A program made the translations under genes and the position numbers. Under the pieces are notes generated by a model. It had not been told where the DNA came from, searched no databases, and was given only the letters and a program-made list of their open reading frames with translations. A stretch of 64,000 nt of DNA from Apodospora peruviana (taxonomy: Eukaryota; Ascomycota; Sordariomycetes; Sordariales; Lasiosphaeriaceae). How positions within the stretch are numbered: the first letter of the stretch is position 1; each line of letters opens with the position of its first letter. The DNA is taken from NCBI GenBank assembly GCA_033439685.1, contig JAUEDM010000006.1:3100001-3164000 (forward strand). Reading direction: 5' to 3'. Of the stretch, positions 22,701 through 35,862 are shown piece by piece.

Positions 22701-24272
22701 CCGCATTGGGGTTGTGGCGATGCCGAAAAGCTGGAACTGTCCCTGTACAGCGCACAAAGATACAAAATCTCTCCAAATCGACTGGTCCGGGCCATAAGTG
22801 ACACGCCAGCTTTTGCGGAGTCATTGAAGACCTGAGAGGTCCTCTTATGCGTTCGTCGAACAAGTGGACGACTGAGAAACTCGCTAGAGGAGCCGAAAAG
22901 GGGTCGACGTTTCAAGTTGGACGAGCCTGAAGAGCTAGCAGGACCGTGTCGTCCAGTGTCGACCAGTCGGGCGCCTGGACCATGGTTCTCCAGGATCGAG
23001 CTCGAACACCAGCCAGTCCCCGCCCCGCCGACCAATGAGAGTCGTCTGGCGTTTTGGATTGCCAGGTACCAGAGCCCGTCCATTGGTTGGCGCTCTTTTT
23101 TCCCTCTCCTGCACCCCTGAGAGATCCGCCGCCGCCGCACGCCGGATTTAATCCGGACTGCACGAGAGAAAAACCATTGCTGCGTGCCGACCTCACCGAC
23201 ATCTTTTGGCTGGCAGCTCCCAAGCAAAGACCATACGCCAGACAAAGGGATGGGTCACGTCAAAAGTTGAACACTCTTGTCTCAGTTGTTGCCGCTGTTC
23301 GTCCAATTCCCGCCCGGCGCTGTGTGCATTCGCAGCATTCCAGCAGGAGGACAGGAACCGCACTGCAACTCGCCACTCGCAGCCTCGGGCTCTGTATTCC
23401 GAGTGATTGATTCCACCGTCGCACCACCTTCCATCACACCCGTTCCCTATTCACAAATCACAGATGGATACGGCGTCTCCAGCGAGCGGCTCTGCTAAGA
23501 AGTTCTGACCGAACGGACGCTAAGACGCGTCGTTTGCTCCGCCGGTATGGGTCCCGTCCTGCCAAGCGTCAGGGGTCACCCCCCCTGCACTGGGATAGGG
23601 GCAACAGATCTCATCCACACATCCACAGCCCATCCGCCAAGCTTCAAGTCTGCGTGCTGCCATGTGCTTGGGATGACCTGGTGGCGTTGAAACAAAGCTG
23701 CCCGCCCAACCTCCCTTCTCATCCACTCGAAAAGGGATGAACTCGTCGGGAGGAAACATAAAGGGCTAGCCCCCGTCTTCTTTCATTCCAGTTGTTTGTC
23801 ACGGCCGATAATTCTTTCGCTACATTAGCACCAGCTTGACGTCTTTTGTCTTGCGCTTGTCACTCCTTGTCATCCCATCTTCACTCCCGCTGTCGCAGGG
23901 TCTTTCATTGTTGCGAATTTCTATTATTCCACCCCTCTTTCAAAGCCAGTCTTTGCCATTGTGCTCCATCTCTATTCACAGCCAGGTGCTTTTATATCGT
24001 GGATTCATTCCCTCCCATCCTCCGGCCACCTCTACACTCGGAACAATCTCGAACAACTGCGTTGAGTCGTGCACCGAACCCGCCCACTCGTTTTTCCTGG
24101 ATCTCGAGCAGCGCTCGATTTAAAAAAGAATTACCGCTCCTTAGGAATTCTCAGGTCCTACCATAAAAGCAATCCCAACTTACTTGGCGCGCAAACGAAA
24201 CGAGCGATCAAGACGTTATACAGATATCGCAAGACAGATATCACACAACCACAAAACATTGCAACAGCAAAC
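19719..24272. other. Long intergenic region, 4.5 kb, no gene recognised
   Basis: It lies between ataxin-2 and the LPMO gene. It holds a 19-base G run at 20529-20547 and a hairpin-like CCTTAC...GTAAGG near 22544-22560. From about 23780 a C/T-rich stretch is probably LPMO promoter and leader. ORFs such as 22162-22554 and 22529-23245 overlap on opposite strands, have no start context or domain, and were not called. An unannotated non-coding RNA is possible but not visible. Confidence 0.5.
20529..20547 (+). repeat. Poly-G tract, 19 G
   Basis: Nineteen consecutive G residues are preceded by GGGTGGGA, so the plus strand here could form a G-quadruplex. It lies about 0.8 kb downstream of the ataxin-2 stop codon. 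Confidence 0.9.
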
Positions 24273-25751
24273 ATGCTTTCTAACACTTTCACCACTGGCC
24301 TCTTGGCCACTCTTCTCGCTGGCGGCCAGCTCGCGGCGGCACACATGCAGATGGACTTCCCGGCACCTTTCCGGTCCAAGGTCAACCCGTTCGTCGGCCA
24401 AAACATCGACTACTCAATGACGGCCCCCCTCAGCAGCGATGGCAGCAACTATCCTTGCAAGGGCTACCACTCCGATCTGGGTACTGACGCCGGCAAGCCC
24501 ACAGCCACCTTCGCCCCTGGCGGCACCTACAATGCCACCATCAGCGGCGGTGCGAACCACAACGGTGGGTCGTGCCAGTTCAGCTTGAGCTACGACAAGG
24601 GCGCCACCTTCACTGTCATCGAGTCCATCATCGGCGGCTGCCCTCTCCAGGCCAACTACGACTTCACCATCCCCTCGGACGCCCAGACTGGCGAGGCCCT
24701 CTTCGCATGGACCTGGCACAACCAGGTCGGCAACCGCGAGATGTACATGAACTGCGCCGCCGTCACCATCGCTGGATCCAAGAAGCGCGCCGAGATCAAC
24801 GAGAAGCGCGCTGCCGCCTACTCGTCGCGTCCCCAGATCTTCATCGCCAACGTTGGAAACGGATGCGGCACTGAGGAAGGCGCTCCGGTCCAGTATCCTA
24901 ACCCCGGCCCCGATGTCGTCGGCAGTGGCGGTGCCACGAAGCCGCCTACCGGAAGCTGCGCTGCGGCTGGTGGTGGTGGTGGCGCCGGCTCTGGCTCTGG
25001 TTCGGGCTCCGGCGAGGCCACTACTTCGGCGGCGGCTGCTCCGGCCCCGGCCCCGGCTCCTACCACCTCGACAGCAGCTGCTCCCTCAGACACCACTCTT
25101 CCTGGGTACGTTTCATCCCGCTCTGCTCTTTCCCTGTCTCCTTCCTTTCTCGCGAGCACCCTCACTCTACCCCTGGTACCTCCTTCATCGACGGCCGATA
25201 TTCCTTTGGTCGTCATTCCCATCACTACTACTTCATCGACCCCCCTGGTCGTTATTCCTATCTCCTCTTCATCGATGAGCAAAAGCTTACCATCTACCAA
25301 TAGTGGCGTCTTTATCACTCTTCCCTCTGATGGCGCAGGCGGCGGAGCTACTCCTACTACTGCCGAGCCCGCAGCTACTACCTCGGCGACGGTCGCGACT
25401 TCTGCTCCGGCAGTTTCTGCTCCCGCTGCCAGCGTTGTTGCGCCTGCGCCTCAGGTGCCAACCACCCTGCAGACAGCCACCAAAGCCAGCTCCGCCGCCG
25501 CACCTGCGGGTACCGGCACCGGATCTGGATCCGGTTCTGGTTCGTCGGCAGGCACCTATGCCTCCGGCACCGCCTGCACTACCGAGGGCGCGTGGAACTG
25601 TATCTCTGGTACATCGTTCCAGCGCTGCGCCAGCGGTGTTTGGTCGGTTCCTATCGCCATGGCGGCCGGCACGCAGTGCACCCCCGGCGAGAGTGCGACC
25701 TTTGACATGAAGGCGGTCGCTGGACGGAGAGTGGTTCGCCGCAAGTGGTGA
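24273..25751 (+). CDS. AA11-type lytic polysaccharide monooxygenase (chitin), with C-terminal module
   Basis: The product is a secreted copper enzyme that oxidatively cleaves chitin. The ATG at 24273 opens a signal peptide ending AAA before His24, which becomes the mature N-terminal copper ligand (HMQMDFPAPF). The second histidine-brace ligand is probably His96 in ANHNGGSCQFSL, the AA11 arrangement. Conserved Cys residues are at NYPCKGYH, GSCQF, GGCPL and MNCAAV. The catalytic domain ends near GCGTEEG. A long Gly/Ser/Thr/Pro linker leads to a C-terminal Cys-rich module (GTACTTEGAWNCISGTSFQRC...WS), similar to modules attached to other AA11 enzymes. A GTACGT...TAG intron is probable at 25106-25303; it is 198 nt, in frame and stop-free, so the ORF reads through it. 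Without it the protein is 426 residues; with it, 492. Confidence 0.88.
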   Translation: MLSNTFTTGLLATLLAGGQLAAAHMQMDFPAPFRSKVNPFVGQNIDYSMTAPLSSDGSNYPCKGYHSDLGTDAGKPTATFAPGGTYNATISGGANHNGGSCQFSLSYDKGATFTVIESIIGGCPLQANYDFTIPSDAQTGEALFAWTWHNQVGNREMYMNCAAVTIAGSKKRAEINEKRAAAYSSRPQIFIANVGNGCGTEEGAPVQYPNPGPDVVGSGGATKPPTGSCAAAGGGGGAGSGSGSGSGEATTSAAAAPAPAPAPTTSTAAAPSDTTLPGYVSSRSALSLSPSFLASTLTLPLVPPSSTADIPLVVIPITTTSSTPLVVIPISSSSMSKSLPSTNSGVFITLPSDGAGGGATPTTAEPAATTSATVATSAPAVSAPAASVVAPAPQVPTTLQTATKASSAAAPAGTGTGSGSGSGSSAGTYASGTACTTEGAWNCISGTSFQRCASGVWSVPIAMAAGTQCTPGESATFDMKAVAGRRVVRRKW

Positions 25752-27147
25752 TTTCGATAATCATCCAAGACGGCCGGTTTTTTTCAATTCTTTGACCACA
25801 TATTTTGTCAACTTTTCCATTCTTCCATTCTTTACTATACCCATCATACATTGCATACATTTAGGGCAACCATAAAGGGAACCATTAAAAAGGAGGACGG
25901 ACCATGACACGTGACATGTTAAGGGTGGATGGTTTGGTTGGCGTTCTTTGTTCTTTCATTCGCTAGGTGGATACATAGCAATAGGGTATATATGACCGAA
26001 ATGCATCCATACGATCGTTTATGATGACGATACTTAAATATCGTTTTGTCTTTGGCCATATGTGATGTGATGTGACATGTTAATAAAAACAGACAACTGT
26101 GAGGCACCAACGCGCTTGGGAATTACCTGGTAGTCTTCACAAATGTTAGTGATTTCGGTGGGTGTCGACGAAGCACACCATCTCCAGTCTCCGTCAGACG
26201 ACAAAAATCACCCAAAAGAAGAGAGGCAAGCAGGCAACGGCTTTCTGCCAGCTTACCGGGTACTAATGAAGCGAAATATAAACAACTAAAGAGCCATCCG
26301 AGGTCAGATCTTTAATTCTACGATGGGCAATTAAAACTGATGTTTCCTAAACCACGTCCGTCTTCCACAAAATCCACCCTGTGATGAAGATGCTATAACA
26401 CACAACACAATACCTAATCATATAAGTTGGTGACGAGTCCGGCGCCTCGAGGGACGGACGGGCTTCAGCTTTTTCCGTCTGGTATAAAAAGGCTTCCAGC
26501 TTGAGGCGCAGTGTGACAGGCCGGCGACCCCCAAAGCAACTCAAACCTTCCGAACTGTCCTTTGGGTACCGTCAAGGTTTCTTAGTGTCGTGAAGTGGCA
26601 GCTGGCAATCAAAGCCAAACTAAAACTTACCGTCATAGATACACGCCACCGTGGTAGCACACAAAACCAGTCAGTAGCCCTGACTTTCTTCCCACAACAC
26701 AAGCCAACCTTGCCCTCCTCTCTCTTTTCCATTCCCACCCCCGACCGTCAACGGATCGATCCGCCACGACACCTTCCATGCCCGGGTTTGTGATTCTCCA
26801 CAAGAGAAAAGTCCAATTCTGATTATGTTCTTACTAAACTACCAGGTACCTACCTCCTTTGCCCGGATACATCCGTACGAACGAACATACATCACCACTC
26901 GGAACAAATCATCTCGAGCTGCCAATGCAAAATAACCTCAAATCGCAATGGAACTTTCAATCACCCAACCAACAAGCTACACACTACACTATCTTTCGCT
27001 ACACGATAGAATGACAAGACAAAAGGACCACCGACAACAGAAAAAAAAAAAACACTATCATCTACATGGACCCTACGCTTTCCATAATCATGGACACACA
27101 CGTGTATCTTGTATGTTTCACCATCCCAATCCCACTCTTTCAAATCT
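25752..27147. other. Convergent intergenic region, no gene recognised
   Basis: This 1.4 kb stretch separates the 3' ends of the LPMO and Snt1-like genes and presumably holds both 3' UTRs and polyadenylation signals. It is AT-rich. I see no domain-bearing ORF or RNA gene. Confidence 0.5.
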
Positions 27148-29489
27148 CTATTGATACCTCGGAGGCGGCGGCGGTCCCCGATTATACTCATCATGCTGCG
27201 GTCCCGGCCTTAACTGCCTCGGCAAAATACTCCCCATCCCAGGATGCTGGCCTTGCTGCTGCTGCTGCTGACTCTCCCTCGCAGCAGCCATCTCTCGTGC
27301 AGCCATCTCCCGCGGATCTGCTCCCCTCCCACCAGCAGCAGCCATATCCCTCATCTGATGCTGCCCCTCCAACCTCTGCGCATCCCGAAGCATCGAGTCC
27401 TGCTGCTGCTGTGCCCCGTACGGCGGCGGTCCACCAGGCGGGCCCTGCGGCGGCCCTCCTGGACCCCTGGGATCAAACGCGCTCACGGGGGTATAGCTTC
27501 TCACGGTCGGATGCTGCTGGGGTGGTGGTTCCCTCCCACCTTGCCCAACAGGACCGGGTGTATTCGAGTACCTCGCGTACGGCGGTTGGCCTACAACCGG
27601 TGACGGACCACCAGGTTCACCACCGCCTCGCTGTCGGGGATCAGGCTGCTGCTGCTGCTGCGGCTGACCATAACGCGTCGGCCCGCCGCCACCAAGCGAG
27701 CCGTGGTGCTGATGCTGTGGGTGAACCATCCCGCCGCCGGGACTCTGCGAGTCGTGCGGCGCTCCATAAATGGACGGCGGCGGCGGCCCGCGTGTGTCTC
27801 TCAAGTTCAGAGGGTGAGGCTGCTGTTGCTGCTGAGGAGGCGCCGACGAAGACCAGGAGTGCTGCTGACCATGGAGCGAGCTCTGGACTGCCGGTTTCGG
27901 CTGGCCGACACCACCATGTTGAGCAGCCCATGCCGATTGGGTAGGCGGCTGGTTGGACTTGGGAGGTCCCTGATGCGACGGCGGCCATGACGCCTGCTGT
28001 TGGTGTCGCTGCTGCTGCTCTTGTTGCTGCTGTTGCTGCTGCTGCTGGCGCTGTTGTTCCTGCCGTTGCTGTTCCAGAGCTGCTGCTGTTGGCTGCTGTG
28101 GCTGTGGCCAAGCTTCGCGACTGGGAGGCAGGGGATCACGTCGTCCAGCCAGAGACGGATGAGGTGCATACTGGGGTGTCGGAGACGCAGCGTGTGGCTG
28201 CGTAACGGGGTAGGACTGATACGACTGCTGAGCCTGATAGCCCATCGGCGAGTGCTGAGAATGCTGCTGAGAGTGGGCAAGCCTCTGCTCGGCAAGTCTC
28301 TGATCGGCAAGCCTCTGCTCATGCGGGGCAGGCGGTGGATAATGGTGCACCTGTTGCGATTGAGGCGAGTTTGATGCGCTGGCCTGATGAGACTGAAAGA
28401 CATGATGTCGGCTGTAGTAGTCGCGTTGCGCTGCCTCTGCCGCAGATGCCGGAGAATCCATCGGCGACACGATCGCAGACCTCGGCGCATTCATGTGCTG
28501 AGGTTGCGGCGACTGGGGGTGGGGCGGCTTCAGAGCAGGAATACCGGCCGCCGCACTGCGCGAATAAGGATAGCCAGGATTCTCGACTTCTCTGCGCTGC
28601 TGCGCCACCATCGACGGCGGCTGAGGAGCACGTGAAGAGATCTGTGGTGGCGGCGGCGGTGTCGACTTGTGACCCGATGAAATATCGGGCCTCTTTGGAG
28701 GGGCTGGAGGGTCGTCATTCAACAAGGCCATCAAGCTGCTCGTCTTACGCTCAACTGGGCGGGATGGCGCTGGCGTAACCGAGGGTGGGGGAACAGGTTG
28801 CGCGGTGACCGGGCTTGGCGCATACTGCTCCTGCATCGACGTTGGCATCGGCCTGTGGATATTCGGCATTGGTCGCTCGATGACCTGAATTTGCGGAGGA
28901 GCATGATGCATGGGCGCAGGCTCATTCGGCAAAGCTCTGACGGGCTGGGCCTGGACCGGCGGCGTGTATGGTCGCGGAACCGGTGCCATGGTACGCGGTG
29001 CCTCAGGTTGTCTTGCCAGGGAGATTGGCTCATTCCTGGCCTGCATCACCCGCTGCGGAGGAGGCTGGTATGACTGGAAAGGCTCCTGGTGATGGAGAGA
29101 GTGCTCCGGTTCCTGCTTAAGGCGGACGGGTGTCCTCTCAACTATCCTGGCTTGCTCGCGTTGTGGGGTTTCGATTCTGGACTGCCGCTCCCTCGGTTCG
29201 CGTACTTCGTGGACCCTCTTTTGCTGCTGACTCAACATGGGCATCTGGGCATCGACATCGGCCGCCCACCCAGCTGGTCGAGGTGGAGCTTCGCTGACTG
29301 GCGGAACAGAAGTAGACAGAGGAGCAGGCTTCTGCGAGATCCGGACAGGTTGCGGTGGCTGCTGGGCCATCACCTGCGGCGGAGGCGGGATTGGCTCGCC
29401 ATCCCTCTCCTGATACGTGAAAGGAGAAGGCGGCGGTCCCCGATGCCGCGCCGGAGGTGACATTGCCTGAGTGACAACGGGCTGTTGTG

Positions 29490-29526
<37 letters not shown>

Positions 29527-32500
29527 TACCTGCGGCGGGACCTGTTGTTGCTGCGGCGGCGGCTGCTGCGAAGGTAGCGGTGGTGGTGCCGTTACTGGCG
29601 TGGGCACCGGTGCAGCCATCACACCTGACACCGGTGGCGCAAGGGAGTGCGGAACGGGGGAAGCCTGAGCAATAGCCACGGGGAAGCGTGTAAAGGACTG
29701 GCTTGCAGGTGTAGGCTCGGCCTTGGTCAACGGCCGATCTTCAGACTCTGCAGCAGCCAATGGACGATGTCCTGCCGAGGGAACGTCATATCTTTTTCTC
29801 GGCCCCGTGGACGGTGCGGGCGGAGCAGGCCGCTTCTCCCCTCTCTGGAGTTTAGCATCAGCCTCTAAAGCAATATCCCCCCACTCTGCTTTGCCTCCAT
29901 TCTCCTTTTGTCGGACGAAGTAGTTCTTGACCTATTCGAAACTGTTAGCGAACCATAGCATGAGGGCGTCAATGCCAGGGACTCATGGAAATAATTGTTA
30001 CCATTACTGCGGTCTTCGTTTGCATGTGGGCAGCAATGGCGCCCCAATCAGTGCCAAACGATCTCAAGAGAGCCGGGAAGTCGGTCGTCTCTGCAACGCT
30101 CCAGTAGCTGCTGGCCTGCTGCGCGCTCCGGCTGCGTTCGGTTCCAGATGGTGGTCCAATATCGAACGTAGGGACAGAGGCTTGGGGTGGGACGGGATCT
30201 GGCCGAAGCTGAGGTGGAGCCATCATCTCGGAGATATTTGTCTGCATCACCTGCATTCCCCTTTCCGGACTGGCAAGCGGCGGTTGCTGCTGGATAGGCC
30301 CCATGGGCGGTTGCATGACTCCAGGAGGAGCGTCGAACTGAAGCGGAGGACGGGGCCCCAGATCGGCTGGCGTTTGAGGTGACAACCATTCGGGGCCTTG
30401 GGCTCTCGAGTTGGAGCGAGACCTATTTCCTTTGCCTTGCGTTGCCGGGGGAGTTGGCGCGAGAGCCTGCGTCGGCTTGGGCACTTTGGGCTCCCCCTTG
30501 TCCGCTTTGGGCTGGCGAACTCTCCGGCCGGGTTTCTTGGGCTCCGTAGTCTTTTCGGTGCCGCTGTCGTTCTTCACCTCGGCAACAGTTCCGGCCCTCC
30601 TCCGTCCGGGGGTAGCTGCAGGAGTCGTACCGTCGGAGTCGGCATTATTCGTCTCGAAACCCCATGTCGGGGCGGCGGCGCGACGCGGCCGGCGACGCTC
30701 GCCGTTCTCACCGTTCTCTTGAGCCTCCTCGGTCTCGTTTTCGGTATTGCCCAACTCAGACACCAAGGCGCTCGAGCGCTGTTTCCCACGACCCTTCTTG
30801 CGCTTTCTAGGCTGCTTTTTGAGTTTGTCCTTGAGGTTCAGCTCTCTCTTCTTGGCATAATAATACTGGATGCAAGTGCCGAAGTCGCGGTTCGGGATCT
30901 CCTTGGCGATCTTGCCCCACTGCTTGGGGCTCTCCATGTAGGCCTTCTCGAACTTCTCCGCCTCCTCTTCCGTGAAATTGACATGCCACGGTACCACCTG
31001 CCAGGTTGCGACAAGCTTCTCCATAGGAAGCAGGCCAGCCGTATCAAAGAAAAGACCCTGTTTCTTGTCCTCGTTCGTCCAGTACATGGGCGGGATAACT
31101 GCCTCCTTTTCGGTGCGGTACTTCTCTTTCTGCGCCCTGGCTTCTCTTTCCTCCCTTTCCTTTTGTTCGCGCAGTGACTGCTCTATCGCCTGCTCAACGT
31201 CAAGGTTAGTGGAAAATCTCCCGAAGCCTCTTCGGGACCCTTCGGGTTTTGCCTCGGAGGGGACAGCGACTTTACCACTGGTTGTGGTAATTACCGGCTT
31301 GTCTGCAAAGTAGTCACGACTTCTGACCGCTGCAGGGTCATCAGAGAGAGTGAATCGAAGGTATCCCTCGTAGTTCTTCCTGTATTCCTGTCCGACCTCT
31401 GCTTGCTGGCCTTTCTTGGCAGCGTCCTGAGCGCCGATCTGCTGGAGAAGGAAGGAGTGAAAGCCGGGCGACTGTTCCGTCGCTTTCAGGACCTTTTTAC
31501 TCAGGTACCACGGCATCAAGTTGAACATTGGCAGCTCTTCGGTGGGTGGAGTGGCCGAATATTCCCGAACGGCCTCAATGCTGCCGTATATGCTTCCATC
31601 ATCTTCTGTCCTGTCCTCACTCCCCTCATCAGGTGGAGATGGGCTTGTCTTTCCGGACACATGCTGGTCAAAGATTGCGATCCCGTTCGCATCGGCTGGC
31701 ACACTGTTTACCAAAACAGGCTGGCGTAATGGCCCCAATGTATCCTGGGCCTCTGACATGTCCTGCATGTCAACATCTTCATCCCTGTCCCTCGGGTGCT
31801 CGATTGTGGGTAATGGCGGGAGCCCTGATCCTTCAGTGTCCATTTCCTCGAGCTTGGGTTGGATATCGGGGGGATGGTCATCTCCAGTTTCGACTGTTGG
31901 AATCGCCGATTCCTCGCGGAGAGGAGGAGCAGAGACCGGCGGTTCCTCTTCCACAGGCGGTGCTTTCGGCATTTCCGCCTCGGTTCCGGGTTTAGGGCGA
32001 ATGAAGGAGAACCCCTGGGGAAGAGGCCCTATCATTTTGACCAAGTCATTTTTGTCGTTCACCACCTTGAGCATGGCCTCATGCACGACGCTCGCATATC
32101 GCGCGACGATCCGAATGGGTACGCCGTCCGCAGCATCCTCAAGCTTCTTTAGCTCTGCTTCTGTCTTGGAGATATTCTGCTCGAAGTAATCGTCGTAGTC
32201 ATCGTCGTCGTCGGATTCGGAAGATTGGTATGTCGCGGGGACGGATGGTTGCTTGACGGGCAACCGCACCCTCGCCGATGGAATCGGACGAGCAGTGCGT
32301 CTTCTCTTGGCGGCTCTGGGCTCGTTGGGCTCCTCGGTCGGTCGTGGTACTTGATCGCTGGGATTGACAGGCTTGGGCATTGTTGGGCTGACAGACTGCT
32401 CAGTCGACCGATCGACAACCCGCTCCTTCAGCGCTTGCTCGGGCGCGCCCACGTCACGCATAACGACATCCTCTGCGTCATAGCCGGCCTTCGTATCCCG

Positions 32501-34096
32501 ATCAACCGAAACCCTTGCGGATTGGGTACCCCTTTCGGTCTTGACTGCGACATCGTGCAAGCCTGTGATGTTGAGACCTCGAAGTTGCCCATCTGTAGTT
32601 GCGACATGTGGATCAGACTGTGCATCGGAGCTGCGGGGCCGTCGTTCGAAATCACCGTGGTGATCCGAGTGCGAAGACTCTGGACGGTAAGTGTTGCTAA
32701 ACGGCCGCGGCTGTTGCGATACAAAACTCTGGGAACGACCGATCTTGGGAGATTCTGGCATCTTCTTACCTGCCAGCGCCGGGTTGATCCACTGCTTGCT
32801 TGAACGCTGTTGTGGCTTTTGTTGGGCCCGAGGCCCGACCGGAATTGGCGGGCTCCCATCTGGCAACGTAGGTTTCGAGGGTCCGGTCGGCGGGGCCCTG
32901 TCGCCACCGACCGCATGACCCGCAGATACCGGCCGTTCTTCTGTCAGAGCCCTGGGGCCGGTTGGAGGGGCTTTTCCGGTTGGTGTCTGGATATCCGCAG
33001 TCGTCGGCTGTCGACTAGGGACGGAGCCAAAGGCGGGCGCCGAAGGAGCCAGGGGAGGTGGCGATACGTCTTTAGTCGACGTAGGCGGCTCATGCGACAC
33101 CCGATCCAGCTTCCGGGGTATAAGGTCGCGCTCGACCCTGTCTCGTGGTTCGCGGTCGTTGTGGAGGTCTCGGGCAGAGTCCAAATGTCTAAAGTCCCTT
33201 CGGTCACGCTCTTCCTGGTCACGTCCTCCCCATCGCCCTTCCTGAGAGCGACTTCGCGGACCATAGCGATCCATCCGGTCGTCGTAAAACCCTCCTCCTC
33301 TGCCCCGACCTCTCTCCCCCCAATCACCACGACCCCTGCCACGCCCACCCCGAGGAAATCCACCGCCGCGGAATGACGAGGGTCCAAACGGCGGATCCGA
33401 GGATGACGAACCGGCAGACAATGGTCCATCTCTCGATCCCCGCCTGGCTCGCTCGGCGTCAACGCCCAAGGGTGGGTCTCTCGCGTCTCGGAAATCGCGT
33501 CCGGGTGGAGATCGGCCCCTGCCTCCAAGCGGCGAGGGTCTGCGGCCCCGTGGGAAGGTATCGCGGTCCCTGTCGCGCCAGTCGCGCTCGCGCTCGCGGC
33601 TCCGGTCCTCCCGGAAATGCGGGCGGTCGCGGTAGTCCGGTTCGCGGTCACGACCGCGGTCTCTACTATCGTCCCGCCATCCACGACCGCGCCCTCCGCG
33701 TCCTCCCCTAGGACCTCGGTTAAAATCGACCGCAGGTCCGGCGCCACGGGGGCCTCTCGGCGGCTCGAATTGTTCTCTTTGTCCCTTGGGTCCGGTAGGG
33801 GGCTCCCGTCCGGTGTTGGAGTCGCGGAATACGTCCCGGTTCGACTGAAAAGCGGCGGTATTCGTGCGCGTGTCGACGGCGGACTGGCGCCGGCGATCGT
33901 TGTCGCCGTACTGCGAGCCGCGATCTACTCTATCCCGATATGGTGAAGGGTCCCGTGGCGAACGCGAGCGGGCGCGATCGCCGCCGTCGTACCGACTCCC
34001 GGTGTACCTTGACCTGTCCCTGTAATGGTAAGCAAGGCTGCCAGGAGCGGGCGGGGACCGACGGTAGTAGGGCGGCCGATGGTCATTATTACGCAT
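27148..34096 (-). CDS. SNT1: Snt1/NCoR-like SANT-domain corepressor scaffold
   Basis: This 2,292-residue nuclear protein has two exons: 34096-30002 and 29931-27148, joined in phase 0 across a 70-nt GTAACA...TAG intron. The start is the ATG at 34096. The N-terminal third is Arg/Asp/Gly-rich (RDRDR and RGG-like). The first SANT domain (WHVNFTEEEAEKFEKAY ... WGKIAKEIPNRDFGTCIQYYY) maps to about 30840-31000. The second (YWSVAETTDFPALLRSFGTDWGAIA, cut short here) straddles the intron and ends VKNYFVRQK. The C-terminal 900 residues are Pro/Gln-rich with CAG-type Gln runs (about 29490-29525 and 28010-28050). Paired SANT domains of this type occur in Snt1, scaffold of the Set3 histone-deacetylase complex, and in NCoR/SMRT. 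Family identity is strong; complex membership is inferred from homologues. Confidence 0.87.
29489..29525 (-). repeat. CAG microsatellite coding a Gln run in the Snt1-like protein
   Basis: About twelve consecutive CTG units on the plus strand encode polyglutamine on the minus strand. The tract is a likely source of length polymorphism. Confidence 0.85.
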
Positions 34097-35862
34097 TGGC
34101 TTTGTGAAATACCGTTGAAATATCAAAGGTTCGTAAAGGAAAGGAGAGAAGAAAAAGAAGTTAGAGAATTCGGGAAATCAAGCATACATTATAACGAGGG
34201 CCAAAGCCCTCTGGTTCCCTTACGTGTGGATCTGGTTCGGCAAAGGCATATCAAAGTTTTGTTGATGGGGCTTGTTGACCAACAACTGCTCTAGTGGTTA
34301 CGTCGCTGGCGGGCGACGTTGAATCGCGAGGCGGTTGGCTGAAGTTCGAATCGTGAAGTTGCGGGCCGTCTGGCTGTGGCGCTATTAAGCTTGAAGGTCA
34401 ATTTTCGCTTTGGACGAAAGTCGCGGAGATTTAGAATTTGTCGACGGCGCACAGAAGATGGCGGGGACGCGGATCCTCTCATACACGCAGTAGAAAGTCC
34501 CTGGGTCAATATTTGGTCGGTGCGACAAGGACGGATTGCACGCTTGATGATGTTTTTGCTTTGACGGTGTGTTGTGTAGTGGCAGGTGGCAGTGTTTGGT
34601 AGAAGGGACGGAGAGACGAAGGAGGGCTGAAGATTGGACCGAGTGGATCTCGAATTGATGCCTCCTCTGGCCAAAAGGCTTTCGGGGGCCGGGCCAGTGC
34701 TGAGGTGCAGGATCCCCTGGTTGCTCACGGTGCCCTGCTGGAGAAAAGCAAAATAAGTGGATAGGTGGACTGGGCTGAAATGGTTCCCAATGATGGATTG
34801 ATTCTGGTTGCGGTCAAAAAGCTGATCCAGAGGATTCACAAGTCCTGCCCATTTAAGACTAGACCCAGTCTGAGAAGCACCCGCCTCTCAGCCGGTACGT
34901 ATCTACCTGCTGGCTGCTGCCCACCTGCCGAAATCTCCAACTGCGCTGTGCAGTGGTTTTGTGCGACCATTCGTCCGGGTGTTCCATTGTGGGTCTATCC
35001 CCTTCCGTCCGCTGTGACAGTGGGCGGGCTGTGGCGGCGCTTGCCACCCCTTCAGAAACCAACAAGGATGCGCGAACGACGAACGAATGGAAGCGGTCGT
35101 CTTGTGGGCGCCTGTCGCGCTAGTCCTGTTTCGCTTCCAGATTCTCATGGCCCCTGTGGGTCCAGACATCGAAGTCTTCAGGATTGGGGCATGCTAAAAA
35201 CGCGTCGAGAGAATTAAATGTTAGTGCACCACCCGTTCCGCCCGTGCACCCTCTAATCTGACCTAAGATCTCTGGGCGGGCCAAGCCTGGCAGGCGATTT
35301 GATCTGTTTGACGATGGAAGTTGAAATCCGATCTCATCCTATTTGTGACGTTTTTATCAAGGACAGGAGAACTCCATCCACAATAATGGAGGTAATAAGC
35401 TTGCAATCATAAAGGTACGGATACATGCCTGCGGTTTGCTGAACAGCCGCATGTGGCATTAAAAGCCCGAGTCATTTCCATTGTGGGCGGGCATCTTTGA
35501 GATCCGGTGCCCGTCAAAAAAGTACTGGACTGAATTTTGAACAAGTGACAAGGCCTACAGGTTACACATTGCCCGAAGAGACTTTAATTGAGATGATTAA
35601 TCATACTCCTGTGTCATCGTACCTTCAACACGCATCATCATAAACATGTCCAAAAGTCTCCAAAAGGCAGTTCTCGAGACAAAACGCTAGATTCGGCTCC
35701 ACACTTCCAGGTGTGACTCGCGTGCCTCCATCCATTCTTTGTCCCTTCCAGAACGGCGGGTTGGCTCGGTGCCTGAACTCAGCTGGGCCGCACCCGCACG
35801 CGTACTAAAGCAACAATTAGAAACTAACATAACAGCTTGAGCCATCAAGCCAAAAGAAAACA
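34097..35862. other. Divergent intergenic region between SNT1-like and DHS genes
   Basis: This 1.77 kb region should hold both promoters and a long SNT1 leader. The minus-strand ORF 34291-34839 (182 codons) has no domain and low-complexity content, so I do not call it. No repeats are seen. Confidence 0.5.

Noticed and set aside
22162..23245. ORFs of 130 and 238 codons on opposite strands
   Set aside because: They overlap each other, have no recognisable domain and no convincing start context or splice structure.
34291..34839. 182-codon minus-strand ORF upstream of the Snt1-like gene
   Set aside because: Low-complexity sequence without family resemblance; more likely the long 5' leader of the downstream gene.
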